From NCBI RefSeq assembly GCF_023343835.1, contig NC_064443.1, positions 7,130,001 through 7,194,000 on the forward strand: a stretch of 64,000 nt of DNA, read 5' to 3'. Positions 1 to 49,700 of this stretch are shown here, piece by piece. The notes below the pieces were generated by a model, which saw nothing but the letters and a program-made list of their open reading frames with translations, was not told the DNA's origin and did not search any database. Every line of letters begins with the position of its first letter. Positions within the stretch are counted from its first letter, which is position 1. The translations under genes were made by a program, and so were the position numbers. Source of the DNA: Lagopus muta. Its lineage: Eukaryota; Chordata; Aves; Galliformes; Phasianidae.

Positions 1-43
1 GCTTGCTTGCCAAAGTTGTGCTTATACAATGGTGTGTTATGCA

Positions 44-132
44 TGTGTAGCGCGTGTGTGTGTGTCTGTACATGTATATATATTAAAAATGTGTTTGTAC
101 ATATATATATATATATACACACCCACACACTT
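44..132. repeat. TG/TA/CA alternating purine-pyrimidine tract
   Basis: gcgcgtgtgtgtgtgt, tgtacatgtatatatat and tacatatatatatatatataca followed by cacaccc. It lies in the intron upstream of exon 31A and is near-continuous alternating sequence prone to Z-DNA or cruciform structure. Confidence 0.8.
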
Positions 133-307
133 GCACATGTGTTGCTTTTCCTTCAGTAGGCAATATTGTTTGTTTTGTTTTGTTTTCTCATTAGACCACG
201 GGTTTTGTTTAACTGATTTCTGTTTATGCAAAACTAAACAGAAGTATGCAAATATTTGACATTTCATGTGTAATCACAAACGTTTGCACCCTGCCTGCTC
301 TGTTCAG

Positions 308-36949
<36,642 letters not shown>

Positions 36950-38840
36950 TATTTAGCAAGGGAAATGATTTTAAATAACAGAAAAAGTGCCTCATAGTTC
37001 AAAGATGCTAGGCACTAGTTGGGGTTAACCGATCAAGTTTTGTACAAGTGACGTCACGCCTCAAGGAAGCCATAACTAATAAACAGATTATCTCCGGGTT
37101 GCTGAAATGTGATCAGAGCTGCAGCACATCATCTCTTCCCACAGAATCTTCAGCTTCTCTGTAGGAATAAGGTTATTTTGGAAAGAAGCGGGTTCTGACA
37201 ATCAGTTTTTTGAGGGCTAGAGTGGGATTCTGAGGTGTAATATCTTGCCTGTCCTTCAACTTTGTGCTGCTGTCCTTCATAGTAGAGCGGGATTCTGTCA
37301 GTGAAAATGTGTAAGTCCAGCACAACACGAGGTGAGTGATGACAACCAATAATGTCATTACCTCAGTACTCAAGAGCATATCAGCTATCCATTGCATATC
37401 TATTCTAATACTGTTTTCAAACCTGCCTCCCAATTTCTTTTCTTAATGCTCTTCTAAAACATGGTTTGTCATGCTCTACCTGTTAGAGATCATTGGAAAA
37501 AGAAGTTATATAAAGAATATTCTGTCATATGTAACATCAGTTTACATAGCAAAATATCATTCAGATAGTCTGTTTTATGACTATCACATTAAGGGCAAAA
37601 TATACTGGAATAATTGCATTCTTACTAATGCACTTGCAACCAGGTTAAAGTAGAATTAGATAAGATAGTTTGCTAAAAATTATATAGTAGAAATTATTGT
37701 AAATGAATTGTAATATACAATGATTTGTATTTGTAAAGAGATGTTCTATATTTTGTAATTATTGTACCGTAATTGAACTGCAGCAATATTTATGGACCCT
37801 AATTATTGTAACTCTCCACAGAATTCTAGATATGAGTATTTTTACTTGGAATATATAGATCTATAGCATAAATATTTAAATAGAGCCACCTCTCATTGTA
37901 AATCTTTTTGGGATAAAGTGTCAAGTTTGAACTTGACAACACAGACTTTTTTTTTAACATTATGGTGTCAAATGAATCTCTCTGTGTAAGGGATGCACAG
38001 TTGACCATTTGCAGTCTTATACTTGGAAAGGTAAAAGATTTGAAATTATTTTAACATTTTGATTGAAAAGTAAGTTGTAATTTTATTTTTGTATTAATCC
38101 CATGCTACTGAAATATTATTTAAAAATTGGCAAGTTCATGCCAGGGTAGTAATCATGGGACAGTTTGTCTTGACAAAGTACATTGCCTATGTACCCTACT
38201 GTGATAGAAAGCATCTAGGGCAGAAACTGTTTCATAGGTAAAGGAAAATGCTTTACTAAGTATTGCTTACTTTGCTCAGAAAAAGAAGAAATATGACTAA
38301 ATGATTCTTCACAGAACCAAAAAAAAAAATAATAATAATAATAATTATATAAAAAGTATACTACTTCATTGCCTCTACCTTTCTGTTTTATGTGTATTAT
38401 TTCAAAGATTTATTTTTATGCAATCAAAAGAGGGCTGAGATATTGTTCATAATGCAGTAAAACCCTGAAATGACTTTGAGGCTAATACAACCTTGGAGGA
38501 AAATCAAAAAATACTGAAAGCTACTGTCTATTTTGTTAGCACTGGATAAAAATGACTTGTTCTAACAAGTTGCATTATCAGGTTTTACCTGTAATTCATA
38601 TGCTAGATAGCAATCCAGTTCACATTTTTACAAATGTGATGTTTAAAACATGTCAATAAACATTTTGTACATAATGACAATTTCCTATGAATAGCATACA
38701 GACTTCCTCTGGAATCATTCTTATTTCAAATACCAGGATAAGAACTTAAAGGTTTGTAAATTCTTTCTTGACCTAAATCATTTTGTATTAAAACAAATGC
38801 AAAATGTTCTTCAAAATAAAACTGTGTAATAATTTTATTA
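36950..38840 (+). other. CACNA1D: CACNA1D 3' UTR
   Basis: Noncoding AT-rich sequence following the stop. Possible poly(A) signals AATAAA lie at 37,078, 38,655 and 38,815. The last is followed by a T/G-rich stretch and is my choice for the main end. A (AAT)n stretch lies near 38,328. The end is inferred from signals only. Confidence 0.6.
38815..38820 (+). terminator. Likely CACNA1D poly(A) signal AATAAA
   Basis: AATAAA in tcaaaataaaactgtgtaat, with GT/T-rich sequence 5-40 nt downstream. Alternative signals at 38,655-38,660 and 39,235-39,240 cannot be excluded. Confidence 0.5.
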
Positions 38841-40852
38841 TACTTGGGACTCCTTTTACTGACAGTTTTTCACCAGGAAGCTCCAAAAGTGAAATTCTGT
38901 TTGTACCATTTGGAGAATGGGAAGGAACACATGGAATTTGATAACAGATCTACAGTGTTAGAGTGTGCAAGCTCTTTATGAATAATTGCTGTTAACCAGA
39001 AAGGAGAAAAGTGATTAGAGTATTTGTATGAACAAGGGCTGTATTCCTGCTGTAATCCATTCTAGGGGATTAATGCTCCCAGAGGTGTGAATGTATGGAA
39101 ACAATCAAGCAAATCTGACTTAACATTGCTTACGAAGTGAAATCTGTTGTGCCTGTCTGTCACTTGGGTGGGTTTCCCACTGTAGTCATTTTGTTACTCA
39201 TCTCAACTTACAGGAGCAAAGTTTCCGATACCAAAATAAAGTCTTCAGATCTTATTTCAGAGAAACAGCAGTCAGAAGTTTTCACAGCTCCACCTCATTT
39301 CTGCAAAACACCTTTAAGGAAGCTGGAGATGGAACATTTAAAACAAAAACAAACAAACAAACAAAAACCCCGCAAGTAATTGCACAGATTTTTCTCATAG
39401 CACATCTAATGTAGCAGATTGCACGGAACAAGACTTTTTAAATTAAGCATATGTCTGAACAGACAGAAAAAGATATGCTGAGTTCACTGTATTTTCTTGC
39501 TAGTAGTATAGTTAGTCCTCAGTTTCAAATGGTCTGATAAGAAGGATACTCTTTGGGGCAGATATACTATTTTATGAGAAAATAGTCCTTATGAACAGTG
39601 GAGGAAATTCAGCTACAAGCCATGTTCTGTATTAATGGTTTAACTATACATAGAATAACTGTTCAATTTTATCACAGAAGCGTAAGGAAAAAAAGGTTAG
39701 CCCACATATATATGATTACATGGTAACTGGCAGCCTTAGAATGAATCACAGAATTGTAGTCATCACTCCATTAAAAGAAATGTAAGTGATCTCAACAATT
39801 AATGCATTTATCATGATTTCCCAGATTTGCTTACATGTGAACACAGTGACAGAAAGCATTATGGTTGTCCATTAGCAAGGAGTTAAATACAACTAAGAGA
39901 AGTTATATTCACTTAAAGATTGTACATATAAAATATGTTCATATTTGAACATTATCCTTTGTTCGGAGGTTGGATGACAGAAAAATATAGACTAAAAGAA
40001 CACTGCAATAAGATGCTTGTGTTGTATCTGCAGTAACTTTTGAACTGTTACAAGATGCACAAATGCTTTTATTTTTTTCCCAACAATCCATGTCATGTAA
40101 CTATTATTTTAATAAGATGTACAAATACTTCAATATGTTTCTGTTACAGAAAATGTCTGTTACAACAACCCCACTATTTACTTTCCCAGTCGCCTTACTT
40201 ATTTGTAGAGTAATTGAAATCATACACTTGAAAATTATTTTAAAGTATTTTAAGCTGGAGAAACATCAGAACATCACCGGAATGGTGTACAAAATCTAGA
40301 GTGTCCTTAAATGAAACAAAATGCAGTTTTACAAATACAGCTATTTTCTGCTGCTTTTAATAGCACTTCTCATACTAAAGTAATTTGAATTGAGATTCAT
40401 GTACAGAAAGAAAGGAGTTTGGTCACTTTTCTTTCTTAATCTTATTGCCCCCTGCCAGAGACATCCAGCTGTCTCCAAAGCACCCACAGCAAGCTGTTCC
40501 CATGGAAATGCTGCTGCTGGCACTCAGTACCATTGCTGGTTGAAGCCAGGCTGGCAGGTCTAGGAATTTCCCAGTTCTTACATCAAAAAACTCTGACAGT
40601 GAACTCTTTTTGAAGCCATAATGTACTATCATCTGCTTATCTATAGAAAAAATATCTGAATAGAAATGGAAATAATATTTGCTTAACCACTATATTATTT
40701 TGTTAAATAATGTCCTGTGATCCACAATATTCATAAGGTGTGTAGATGGCTGATATTTAACTTGCAGGCTCCCAGTGCTCCACAGAGCACATTAGAACAT
40801 TTTTATCTGTTCTAAGCACCCTTAGCAGACTGAACTCTGCTAGGAGTAAGAA

Positions 40853-40888
40853 CAATTGCAACAGAAATTCCAATTGCAACAGAAATTC
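40853..40888 (+). repeat. 18-bp perfect tandem duplication
   Basis: caattgcaacagaaattc twice without spacer, between CACNA1D and CHDH. Confidence 0.9.
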
Positions 40889-43126
40889 AATCCCAGCAGA
40901 CACACAGAGTGCAGGAGAATCTAATGGCTGCTTGATGCTACCTGAAAATTATCCCAGGACAACATTTTCAAATACCTGAAGAATTTCCTTAGGACTACAT
41001 CAAAGGAAATACATGAAGGAGACATGAAGTTCTGTAGTGGTGAGGTCTAAATTAATAAGGCAGCTACAGCTGCGCAGCAGTGAAAAAAATCTTCAAATGT
41101 TTAGAATACCTTGCAAGGCTGTATGTTTAGAACTGTGAGAAAAGATGATGCTTCAGAACAAATGCCTGATTGTCTGATTACACAATGCAGCAACGCGTAC
41201 CTTGATTGTTAAAAGCAGCAAGACACGTGAATGTAAGACACATGCAATTCTATATGTTTATCTAACCTCACCATTTCCTAATCTCTCAGAACTTGAAATA
41301 ATGGCAGATGACAGCTCTGTGTGTTCAAGCAATAAGTTATGTAATATAGCAACTAGTTAATCCTCTGCAGTTGCATAATAACAATTCCCATGCTGCATGT
41401 CTAGATTGGAAACCCATGTTTTGAATCTGCAAACGCAGGAACTTCACTGTCACATCTTTCCAAATTGCTTCCTCTCTCAAGTGCACAGGACTGCGGTGAG
41501 TCTCATCACTGGTATTCTGAACATCCTTAATAGTTCTTATCCTAAATGACACTAAGATACAGTGAGTTTCTTTAAATGAAGATCTCAGAAGAATAGCTGC
41601 TGAATAGAAGCTATTAGTTACTATAAAAGTGGTACATTATACATAATTCATGCTCTCCCTAAAGGCACAGTCATGGCAGGTGAATTGTCTTACTAATACA
41701 GCCAGTCAATCACCTCTGACTTTATTGTTCCCCGCATTCCAGGCAAATATATATCGTACATAGAAAGGGTTTACCTGTTTCCTTTGGGAGTGATGTTCAC
41801 TTCTATCCCCTTCCATCTTCAAATTTTTTATTTACTCTTTATACAGATACTCTGATCAATTAAGTCCTTTCTCTCAGCTAGCAGCAGGGCTTCCAACCAT
41901 TACTTTGCAGCAGCACTAGGTAGAAAAATCTGCCCTAAACATCTGCAGTTGTCCCTCTAGCCAACATCTGAGTCAGCAGCTTTTTTGAAATTTGTTTTTT
42001 TTTTCAGTTTGCTCAAATGGTGTAAAATTCCACTTTTCCTGGGGAAAAAGAAAGGCATATTCTGTTCACGGGAACTACTGAGCAATCTGAAGGTACAGAA
42101 GCATTTGCTTTATAATTCAACAATTATTTAGTCTGAAGTTAGCTTGGACTACTTAACAAATCCATAAAATTAAATGGTTTTGGTTCCAGTTAATGAATTC
42201 CTTTTCTTTAGGTGTATTATTTTTGTTCCTTTGTTTTTCAGTTCAGCACCAGTAAGTTAGACACACACTGAAACAGCCATGAAGATCATGCATTTGTTTG
42301 ACATATCTGAAGATAGTAAACAAAGATTTAAGCCCTAACTGAAGTATAGCATTGGTTTACTGAGTAAGTCATTTGCCTTTGAATTCAAAAAGATCTCTAC
42401 TCATATCACTGATATCTTGGTTAATGTAGTTATTTTGAGTGAACTTCCATTTTAAAGCTACCTCAGCTATAAATATTTTTAATTATTTTTGATTGGTAGT
42501 TGGGCACACTATTGAGTATATTTGCATGCACTCATCTTTGAGCAAAGATCAGTAACTTTATGGAAATTATTGGGCATGTGGATCCCTTACAATGGTACAA
42601 GATAAAGCAGCACAACTAAATGAGCTTAAATTGCAAACTGAATTCTATTGTTTCTTGAAAAAAATAATAAAAAAAAAAGCAAGGGTAAAATCCAGCTTTC
42701 CAATATGCTTTTATAAATATCAGTTCTATTTCTGCATTTATTAGAAGAAAAAAAAAGTTCTTGATAAATGTATTTTATGTCTTTTTTTCTAAGTTCAGAG
42801 TGCTAAGTATGGTAAAGTCCAACTTCTAGTAAAGATTTGTAAATTATGCATTCTTCCCATAAAAAACACATCTTATAAGTTCTGGACATGTTAAGTGTCT
42901 CTTCTGTGAATTCTGATACTACTACTTTGGCCTGTAAGTACATAAATGCTTGCATTTACTTTGCAGAATGTGGGAATTACTGAGTAGCTGTAATCTTGGG
43001 TAATAATCTCAAAACAGTTAAAATTCTTCCTTTAAATAATAAGACATATCATAAAGACTTTCAAAATAACACACACTGATCTCTTCCTGTCTAACTAAAA
43101 TAAACAGCTTAAACCAACTGATTTAA

Positions 43127-43146
43127 ATATATATATATATATATAT
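43127..43146. repeat. (AT)10 microsatellite
   Basis: Uninterrupted AT just beyond the proposed CHDH poly(A) site. Confidence 0.9.
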
Positions 43147-43215
43147 CTAATCTGGTATAACAGAATGGACCAAATTAATAGCTGCTTTACTGTGATGTGT
43201 ATTTTTTCTACGGTA

Positions 43216-43221
43216 TTTATT
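43216..43221 (-). terminator. Likely CHDH poly(A) signal
   Basis: AATAAA on the - strand (tttatt on +), 80 nt after the stop codon. This implies a very short 3' UTR; longer forms using signals further left in the spacer are possible. Confidence 0.45.
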
Positions 43222-43300
43222 TTGTTGGCCCTTCCAATTGAGATACAAACACACAGATGAAAAACTAAGTGGCAAAAATGTGAAAGGATGACAACAGTGT

Positions 43301-43719
43301 TTATCGTTGTTTCTCCAAGGTCTTGGGCTTATATACAGGAACGTTTTTCTCCTGAAGTGATGGGAGCCCCTTAATTATATCTGCAGCTTTCTCTGCTATC
43401 ATAATAGTAGGGGCATTCAAGTTCCCACTGACTATACTGGGCATTATTGAGGCATCTACTACTCTCAAATTTTCAACACCAATTACTTTTGTTTGGGGAT
43501 CAACTACAGCGGTGCTATCTGAAGGCTGGCCCATTTTACAAGTGCAAGAAGGATGATAAGCACTATCAGACTTCTGTCTTATAAAGGCATCTATTTCTTT
43601 GTCAGACTGAACGTTGTTTCCTGGTTGAATTTCAGGTCCACGAAATTTTTCAAAAGCTTTCTGAGCAAAGATCTCTCTGGTCAACTTGACACACTGGCGG
43701 AATTCCCAAATATCTCTTT
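43301..43719 (-). CDS. CHDH: CHDH last coding exon (catalytic His/Asn)
   Basis: 419 nt including TAA at 43,303-43,301. The acceptor is ttctctccatgcag. It encodes [18 protein letters not shown], then [15 protein letters not shown] and [19 protein letters not shown], ending KPKTLEKQR. It contains the proposed catalytic His528 and Asn574. The 5' flank of this exon in the gene is a giant pyrimidine repeat, listed separately. Confidence 0.97.
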
Positions 43720-46700
43720 CTGCATGGAGAGAAAATAAGATGGCTCTAAGTACGCTCTACCATAGTAGAAAAAAAGAAAAAGAAAAAGAAAAAGAAAAAG
43801 AAAAAGAAAAAGAAAAAGAAAAAGGAGAAGAGAAGAGAAGAGAAGAGAAGAGAAGAGAAGAGAAGAGAAGAGAAGAGAAGAGAAGAGAAGAGAAGAGAAG
43901 AGAAGAGAAGAGAAGAGAAGAGAAGAGAAGAGAAGAGAAGAGAAGAGAAGAGAAGAGAAGAGAAGAGAAGAGAAGAGAAGAGGCATAGGAGAAGTCTCTC
44001 ACTTATTGCTGAAAGCCAAAGTAGAACATTTTGAACAAATCTCATAGATTTATACTCAGTGTGCAAAATAGCTACATATATTGCATGCTCTCTCACAAGG
44101 TAATAGGTGAGCTATGAAAAGTTGCTCTTTATTTTGCTATACCCACTGTCTCTGACTGCATTCCCAGCAAGAAATTCTTCTTATCTGCCAGTACAAAGAA
44201 TTTTGGACAGTGGCCTCTTTGATAAAATCTGACAGTGCACTAACCTTCACTTCTGAACTGATTTCAAGTAGATGTGAAAATCTGCTACTGTATCAGGCAG
44301 GAAATAAGTTATCATCAGAGGGTGAAGAAGCTGCTTTTACCTTCCGACATGTAGTTAGGCTCAATGATAGGATGGTCCTTTGGATCTGCACTCTTCAGCT
44401 TTAGCCAGCCAACACTTGCACTCCTCATGGGTCCTACATGGACCTGCAAACCCATTCTATACTCATGACAAAATCCCACCAGACACATTTCCAAATTTAG
44501 AACATTCTATTTCTTTTTCAATTCAGACAGACTTTGCAAATTAAATATGATATTCCATAAGAAAGAGAGAATGTACCTGTCTTTTCAACTTACAGCTGTT
44601 TATTTCCAATTTAAAGTACAATTACTTTAGCAGTAGCACAGCACTCCAATGCAATCAGATCAGATTACTATAACCACTGAAGAGATCAGCAAGAAGATGA
44701 TGTATATTCAGGAACAGTTCCTTACCATTAGCACAGACTTTCAGATCAGAATGACATTTTAAAAAGAAGGTTGGATTTGTGCCAATAAATAAATGAGTGG
44801 CTTCATATATTCTAGCTTACACCTCTGCCTAAACTGCAGGGGAACAGAGAACACCTTGGTTTAGTTTTGTACATCTAGTACAAGTGTCCTAATGAACAGT
44901 ACTATGGCACTTCAGTAGTGCAATTGAGCACATTTACAGAGATAACAAAGCAGCATAATTTTAGTAGCAATATCAAATAATTATCACTTTTTTCCCAATG
45001 TAGGAGGTTTAGTCAGTTCTTTATGCTGCAAAAGGTATTTCACGGCGTAAAGCCAAATCACAATGACCACAATAAAAGATCAATCTACTTCCTATAGGGA
45101 CTATAGAACATTACTGCAGTAGGTTCTTTAAAAACTCACCTGGTAAGCTTCCATCGTGGAAGCAACCCGACCGTGATCAATCACCTGAGAAGGGAGAAAG
45201 TGGAATTGAATGTCGGGGTGAGGAACTCCTGGCTGACTTCGGATAAACCCACCAGATTCTAAGTGGGCAGTGGCTCCCTCACCTAAGGAGTGAAAATGAG
45301 CGATAAAATGCCATTACAAGACCTCAGAAAAGCAAGAAACACATTTCTTTTTAACTTGTTTTACTATAGATAGTATGTTGGTTGCTCCAAAAGTAATGTC
45401 TCCTATTTATTTCAACAAGAAACTACAATGGATACAAAGAGAGCAGTAACACTACTTGATTGAGCAAATTTTCAGATACAAAACACCTTTTTTTTTCTTC
45501 CCAATATGTAGTCATCACCATTAGCAATACTTTTTTCACCAATGATGAACAAGACCCTGTATGCCATGCTTGTAAAAATCTGCGCCAGCAGAGATGACCC
45601 ATTGTTTCACAACTGCTATGATTGTACGATTGCTAGGAAAATGTTGCCCATGCAGCCCATCTTTCAGCAGCTTGAATGAAGCCAGAAGGTGCCGAATCTG
45701 GGTTATATGGATAGTGTAGTAGGACAGTCCAGTCAAAAATGGGTTAAGTGCTGCACTGTCATCAAATTGGTGTGGGGCTTGGCATTACTGTGTTGCAAGA
45801 GAAAATTGTCTTCCTCTCTGACCTGATTCTGGAAGTTCAAGTCTTCAGCTTATCCAACATCATAATCTAGCAGTCAGACATGGTTTTTCTGTGTTCCAGG
45901 AAATCCATAAATATCATCCAAAATACACTGCACACAACTTTACCCACTGAGAGCTGCAACCTGTTGCCACTTCATGAACTGTTGTTTGAACTCCACCTCA
46001 TAGTGGTGACCCAGCATCTTGACACTGGTACTGATGTGATCCAGGAAACTTACCTTCAGCCATGTATTGTTTCAATGGGACCTGGCAAAATTGCATGCGG
46101 TCTTTCTTTTCCTGTGTGAGCATTCATGGGAACCCCACCTAGCACAAACTTTATGACATTCCAGTATTGCCACCACTGTTTTCAATGCTTTGAAATCAAT
46201 ATTGAGCTCTGTACACACATCCCTGGTTGTAGTCCAGATGAGCTGGTTGAATTGCTCTTTATTTCGTGGTGGGAACTGAGCACGGCCATCCAGAACATGG
46301 CTTATCTTTCACATTGTTGTTGCCACTGAATGCACCACATACCACCTCACTGTGCTAACATCCACTGTTCAGTCTCCGTAAACATTCTGCAAGCATTCGT
46401 GAAAGCCACTGAGTGCCATTTTTTCCACATAGAGGAATTCGATTACGTGTGTTTGCTTTCTTTCATTTTGTTAGACTGCCCCTTTGCCTCCATCTGTCAC
46501 ACAGCAACAAAATGTCACAGAATATTTGTGGGAAGGTTCAACTGCCATACCACCAATCTGCCTCTGACATCATGGGCCAACATCATAAAATAGGAGGCAT
46601 TACTTTCAGAGCAGCCCTCACAATTCATATATACAGTGAAAATTGCAAAGAATACAAACACTTCAGGAACAGCTTGCAATGGAAACAGTATGCATCACTT

Positions 46701-49700
46701 TCACCTGCTTCTTAATCACTAGGTAAATGTAATTCTCTATAACTTTGGAAATTCCAATTATTTGATAGTGAGATGTTGCAGTTACCACAGGATAACTGGC
46801 AGAAGCTCTGCCTACAGTTTAACTGCAGAGGCAGATTCAGTATTGGGACTCTGCCAGATGTGGAGGGAACCAGCTGCAGCATCCTGATATCATTGCACTG
46901 CATGCTTCAAGAGAAGCAGTATAGCTATCCCATCAGTCACATGTAATAGGCAAAGACATCCACAGTGCCTACCCTGAAGGGGAAAGATGAAGAGACTACT
47001 ATGTCCCTCATATTATGTTATTTTCAGATCCATTTAAAACCATGATTCATCCCTGCATGCCCATTACTTCCATGGTAAATGCCACACATACACAGCATAA
47101 GTCATCACCTTGGGCCAGTTACTGACATAATGATTCAGCAAGAGATGAAGGCTTTGAGTTTGGCCAAACTATTTTAATGATTTCAAGGATTACGTTGATA
47201 GATTCTTTTTAAAGTCTGGGTTATTATAACATAAAGCTGGATTATTATGAAATGAGAGTGCCATTTTTAACAAAAGTTACTCTGAAGGATTCTGCCTGGA
47301 GCAACAAAATAAATTTTTTGTGACAAGAATTAGGAAAAATAGTTCAGTTCACAGCACATTTTTATCTAAGCAACATCTATTTTTTAACAAAGCTTTTCTC
47401 AGTGCCACCAAGATTTAAAAGTTTATTTTCTTAAAAGGAGATCCAAGTGTATTAAATAACACTGTATAAAAACATCATTTGATATCTAAAACATAATAAC
47501 TAATAACTACTTTAAAATACTTTGATTTATAAAAAAAAAGTAATCTTTCAGGCCCTTTGCAAACTCCAGTTAGTTTAAAAGATATGAAATAATTTTATAT
47601 GAAGGATCCCAGATTTCAAAATTCACAGATAAAAAGCTTTAATATTTCTAAAGCAATCAGTGGTAGAATTGCATACTTTGTTTCATACCTGTATACTTCC
47701 AAAGCCATTCTAGACCAATCCTCACCATGTTAACTGGCTTTTGTGCACTGTATAGAGTAATAGGTTTTGTGCACTTGTGCTGGACGTACACTTCTAAATG
47801 ATCTTGAAGGTTCCGGCCTACTCCTGATTAAAAGATTTATAAGGGGGCAGGAAGGAGAAGAAAGGAAAAAGAAAGCAAAGTTATTTCAAGTAGAACAACT
47901 ATATTCAAAATTTGCTACCAGAAAACAGCATAAATGGAAACTAACCCAACCTCTTATAGGGGTAATGACAACTAGTACCAAGACTACGTGTCATATCATC
48001 AGCTCATGTCATAATCAGATTTTAAATAAACATAGCATAACTAGAACAACAATAGTAGTTGAATGGCAGACATATCATTTGTTCTAAAATTGCCAGATCT
48101 GACTGCTGAGTATTAGATTTTCATGTTAGATTTTCATGTTAGGATTATATTTCCATATTAAAGAAGTTCATGTTGTTCTTTCCATATTTTAATATATACG
48201 ACAGTGACAATTGATACAATCTCTTGTGGATCAAAACCCCTTGTCCAAAATTCTAAATTATTAGTATGCAGCTTTAGTTTAAAGCCACTTGGTAGCATTT
48301 TTCAGAAAGGCATTTTCCACTATCAAACGGTGGAGAAACTGTAGGGGGCCTCTGCTCAGTTCCAAAATCAATGTATGTTTCCACTGATCTGTAACGCTGT
48401 TGATTTCAGTCCATATTACCTGACATAAAGACAACCAAAATTAATGAATTTGTTCAATTTAATAGACTTGGAATTGAATCCTTAGGAAGATAAAAGATTG
48501 AAAGAAATAGTAAGATTACCAGGAAGGTGGCATACAACAGGGATTCCCAGTTCTTTTAAATCGTCTGCATTGCCAATCCCAGACAACATAAGTAGCTGTG
48601 GAGAATTTATGGCACCTCCACTTAAAATAACTTCTTTACTGGCAAAAGCCTGAAATGAAATGAGCAGATAAGTTCTAATGTTATTAAGCTTGATCTGAAT
48701 GCAAGTGAGCTTCAACTCAGATACAATTCTGACTGAGATTAGACACATATCCCTCACATTTTTCTTATTCTAAATGCATTACTATCTTGCTACAAGTTTC
48801 TTTAAGGAGGAATGATCAAGCTTTCAATATGAGCAGACAAGCTGTGACTTGATATTATGCAAGAGCATCATGTAATGTTTCAAGCTGGAACCTACACTTA
48901 TATTACTGGAGAACTGTTATATTACTTATAAACTGGAGTGTGATGAAACACTGCTATTTCAGAAAAACAGCTCTGAAAATACTCTTATCTCTAAATAAAT
49001 ACAACTGAAGTATCACCTACTGTAAACAACTCACAAAGAATCATACAGTGGAAGCTGACATTTTACAGAGTAAAGCATCACTTGTATTACATACCTACTT
49101 TGTTTTATTTATTTATTTCTAAATTTTGCTATGAATAATATCTTTCATATTGGAAAATATAAATCTTTCACCTTTTCCCTTTGTCCATTTTTCACATACT
49201 CAACACCAATGGATTTTGTTCCTTGAAACAAGATCTTTGTTACAAGCGTCTTCTCAGTAACTGATAAATTGGGGCGAGATATAGCTGGGTGAAGGTAAGC
49301 ACTAGCTGTGCTCCATCTTTTACCTGCAATATAAACTTAAATTTAAAATCAAAATAGTTGTACTAAGTTCTCTTCAAGATTTTTACCAATACCAATACCA
49401 GGATGTTTATATAATAAAAGCATTCTTCTGTAGTGTTCAAAGCATACTATTGGATATATACTAACTAGATATTTTATTTTAACTTCCCAAAGACGTTATG
49501 AAAACCTCTTATCCCAAATTTACCTTTAACTCAAGATCTGCATGCCAAAACATTTTAAATGAAATACACTCTAGACTGACAGCAAGCTGCTGTGAAACTT
49601 GTATTGGAAATTTAGAGTTTGGTAGCTATTCATCAATCCAAACAACCAAAAAGCATTCAGTGCAGATTGTGTTTGTATTCTAAAATTATTTCAGTACTTC

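Larger units (their letters stand above)
38841..43215. other. Intergenic spacer between convergent CACNA1D and CHDH
   Basis: 4.4 kb, AT-rich. It holds a (CAAA)n-like run (39,341-39,366), an 18-bp perfect tandem duplication (40,853-40,888) and an (AT)10 run (43,127-43,146). A GC-richer block at 40,440-40,630 is open on the - strand for about 70 codons but matches nothing I know. No gene is supported. Confidence 0.6.

Noticed and set aside
43681..44096. ORFs of 80-116 codons made of repeated SLLFS or EKRRE units
   Set aside because: Translations of the pentamer satellite in a CHDH intron, not genes.
45880..46715. + strand ORFs inside the CHDH intron as a gene
   Set aside because: They are antisense frames of the decayed mariner transposase.
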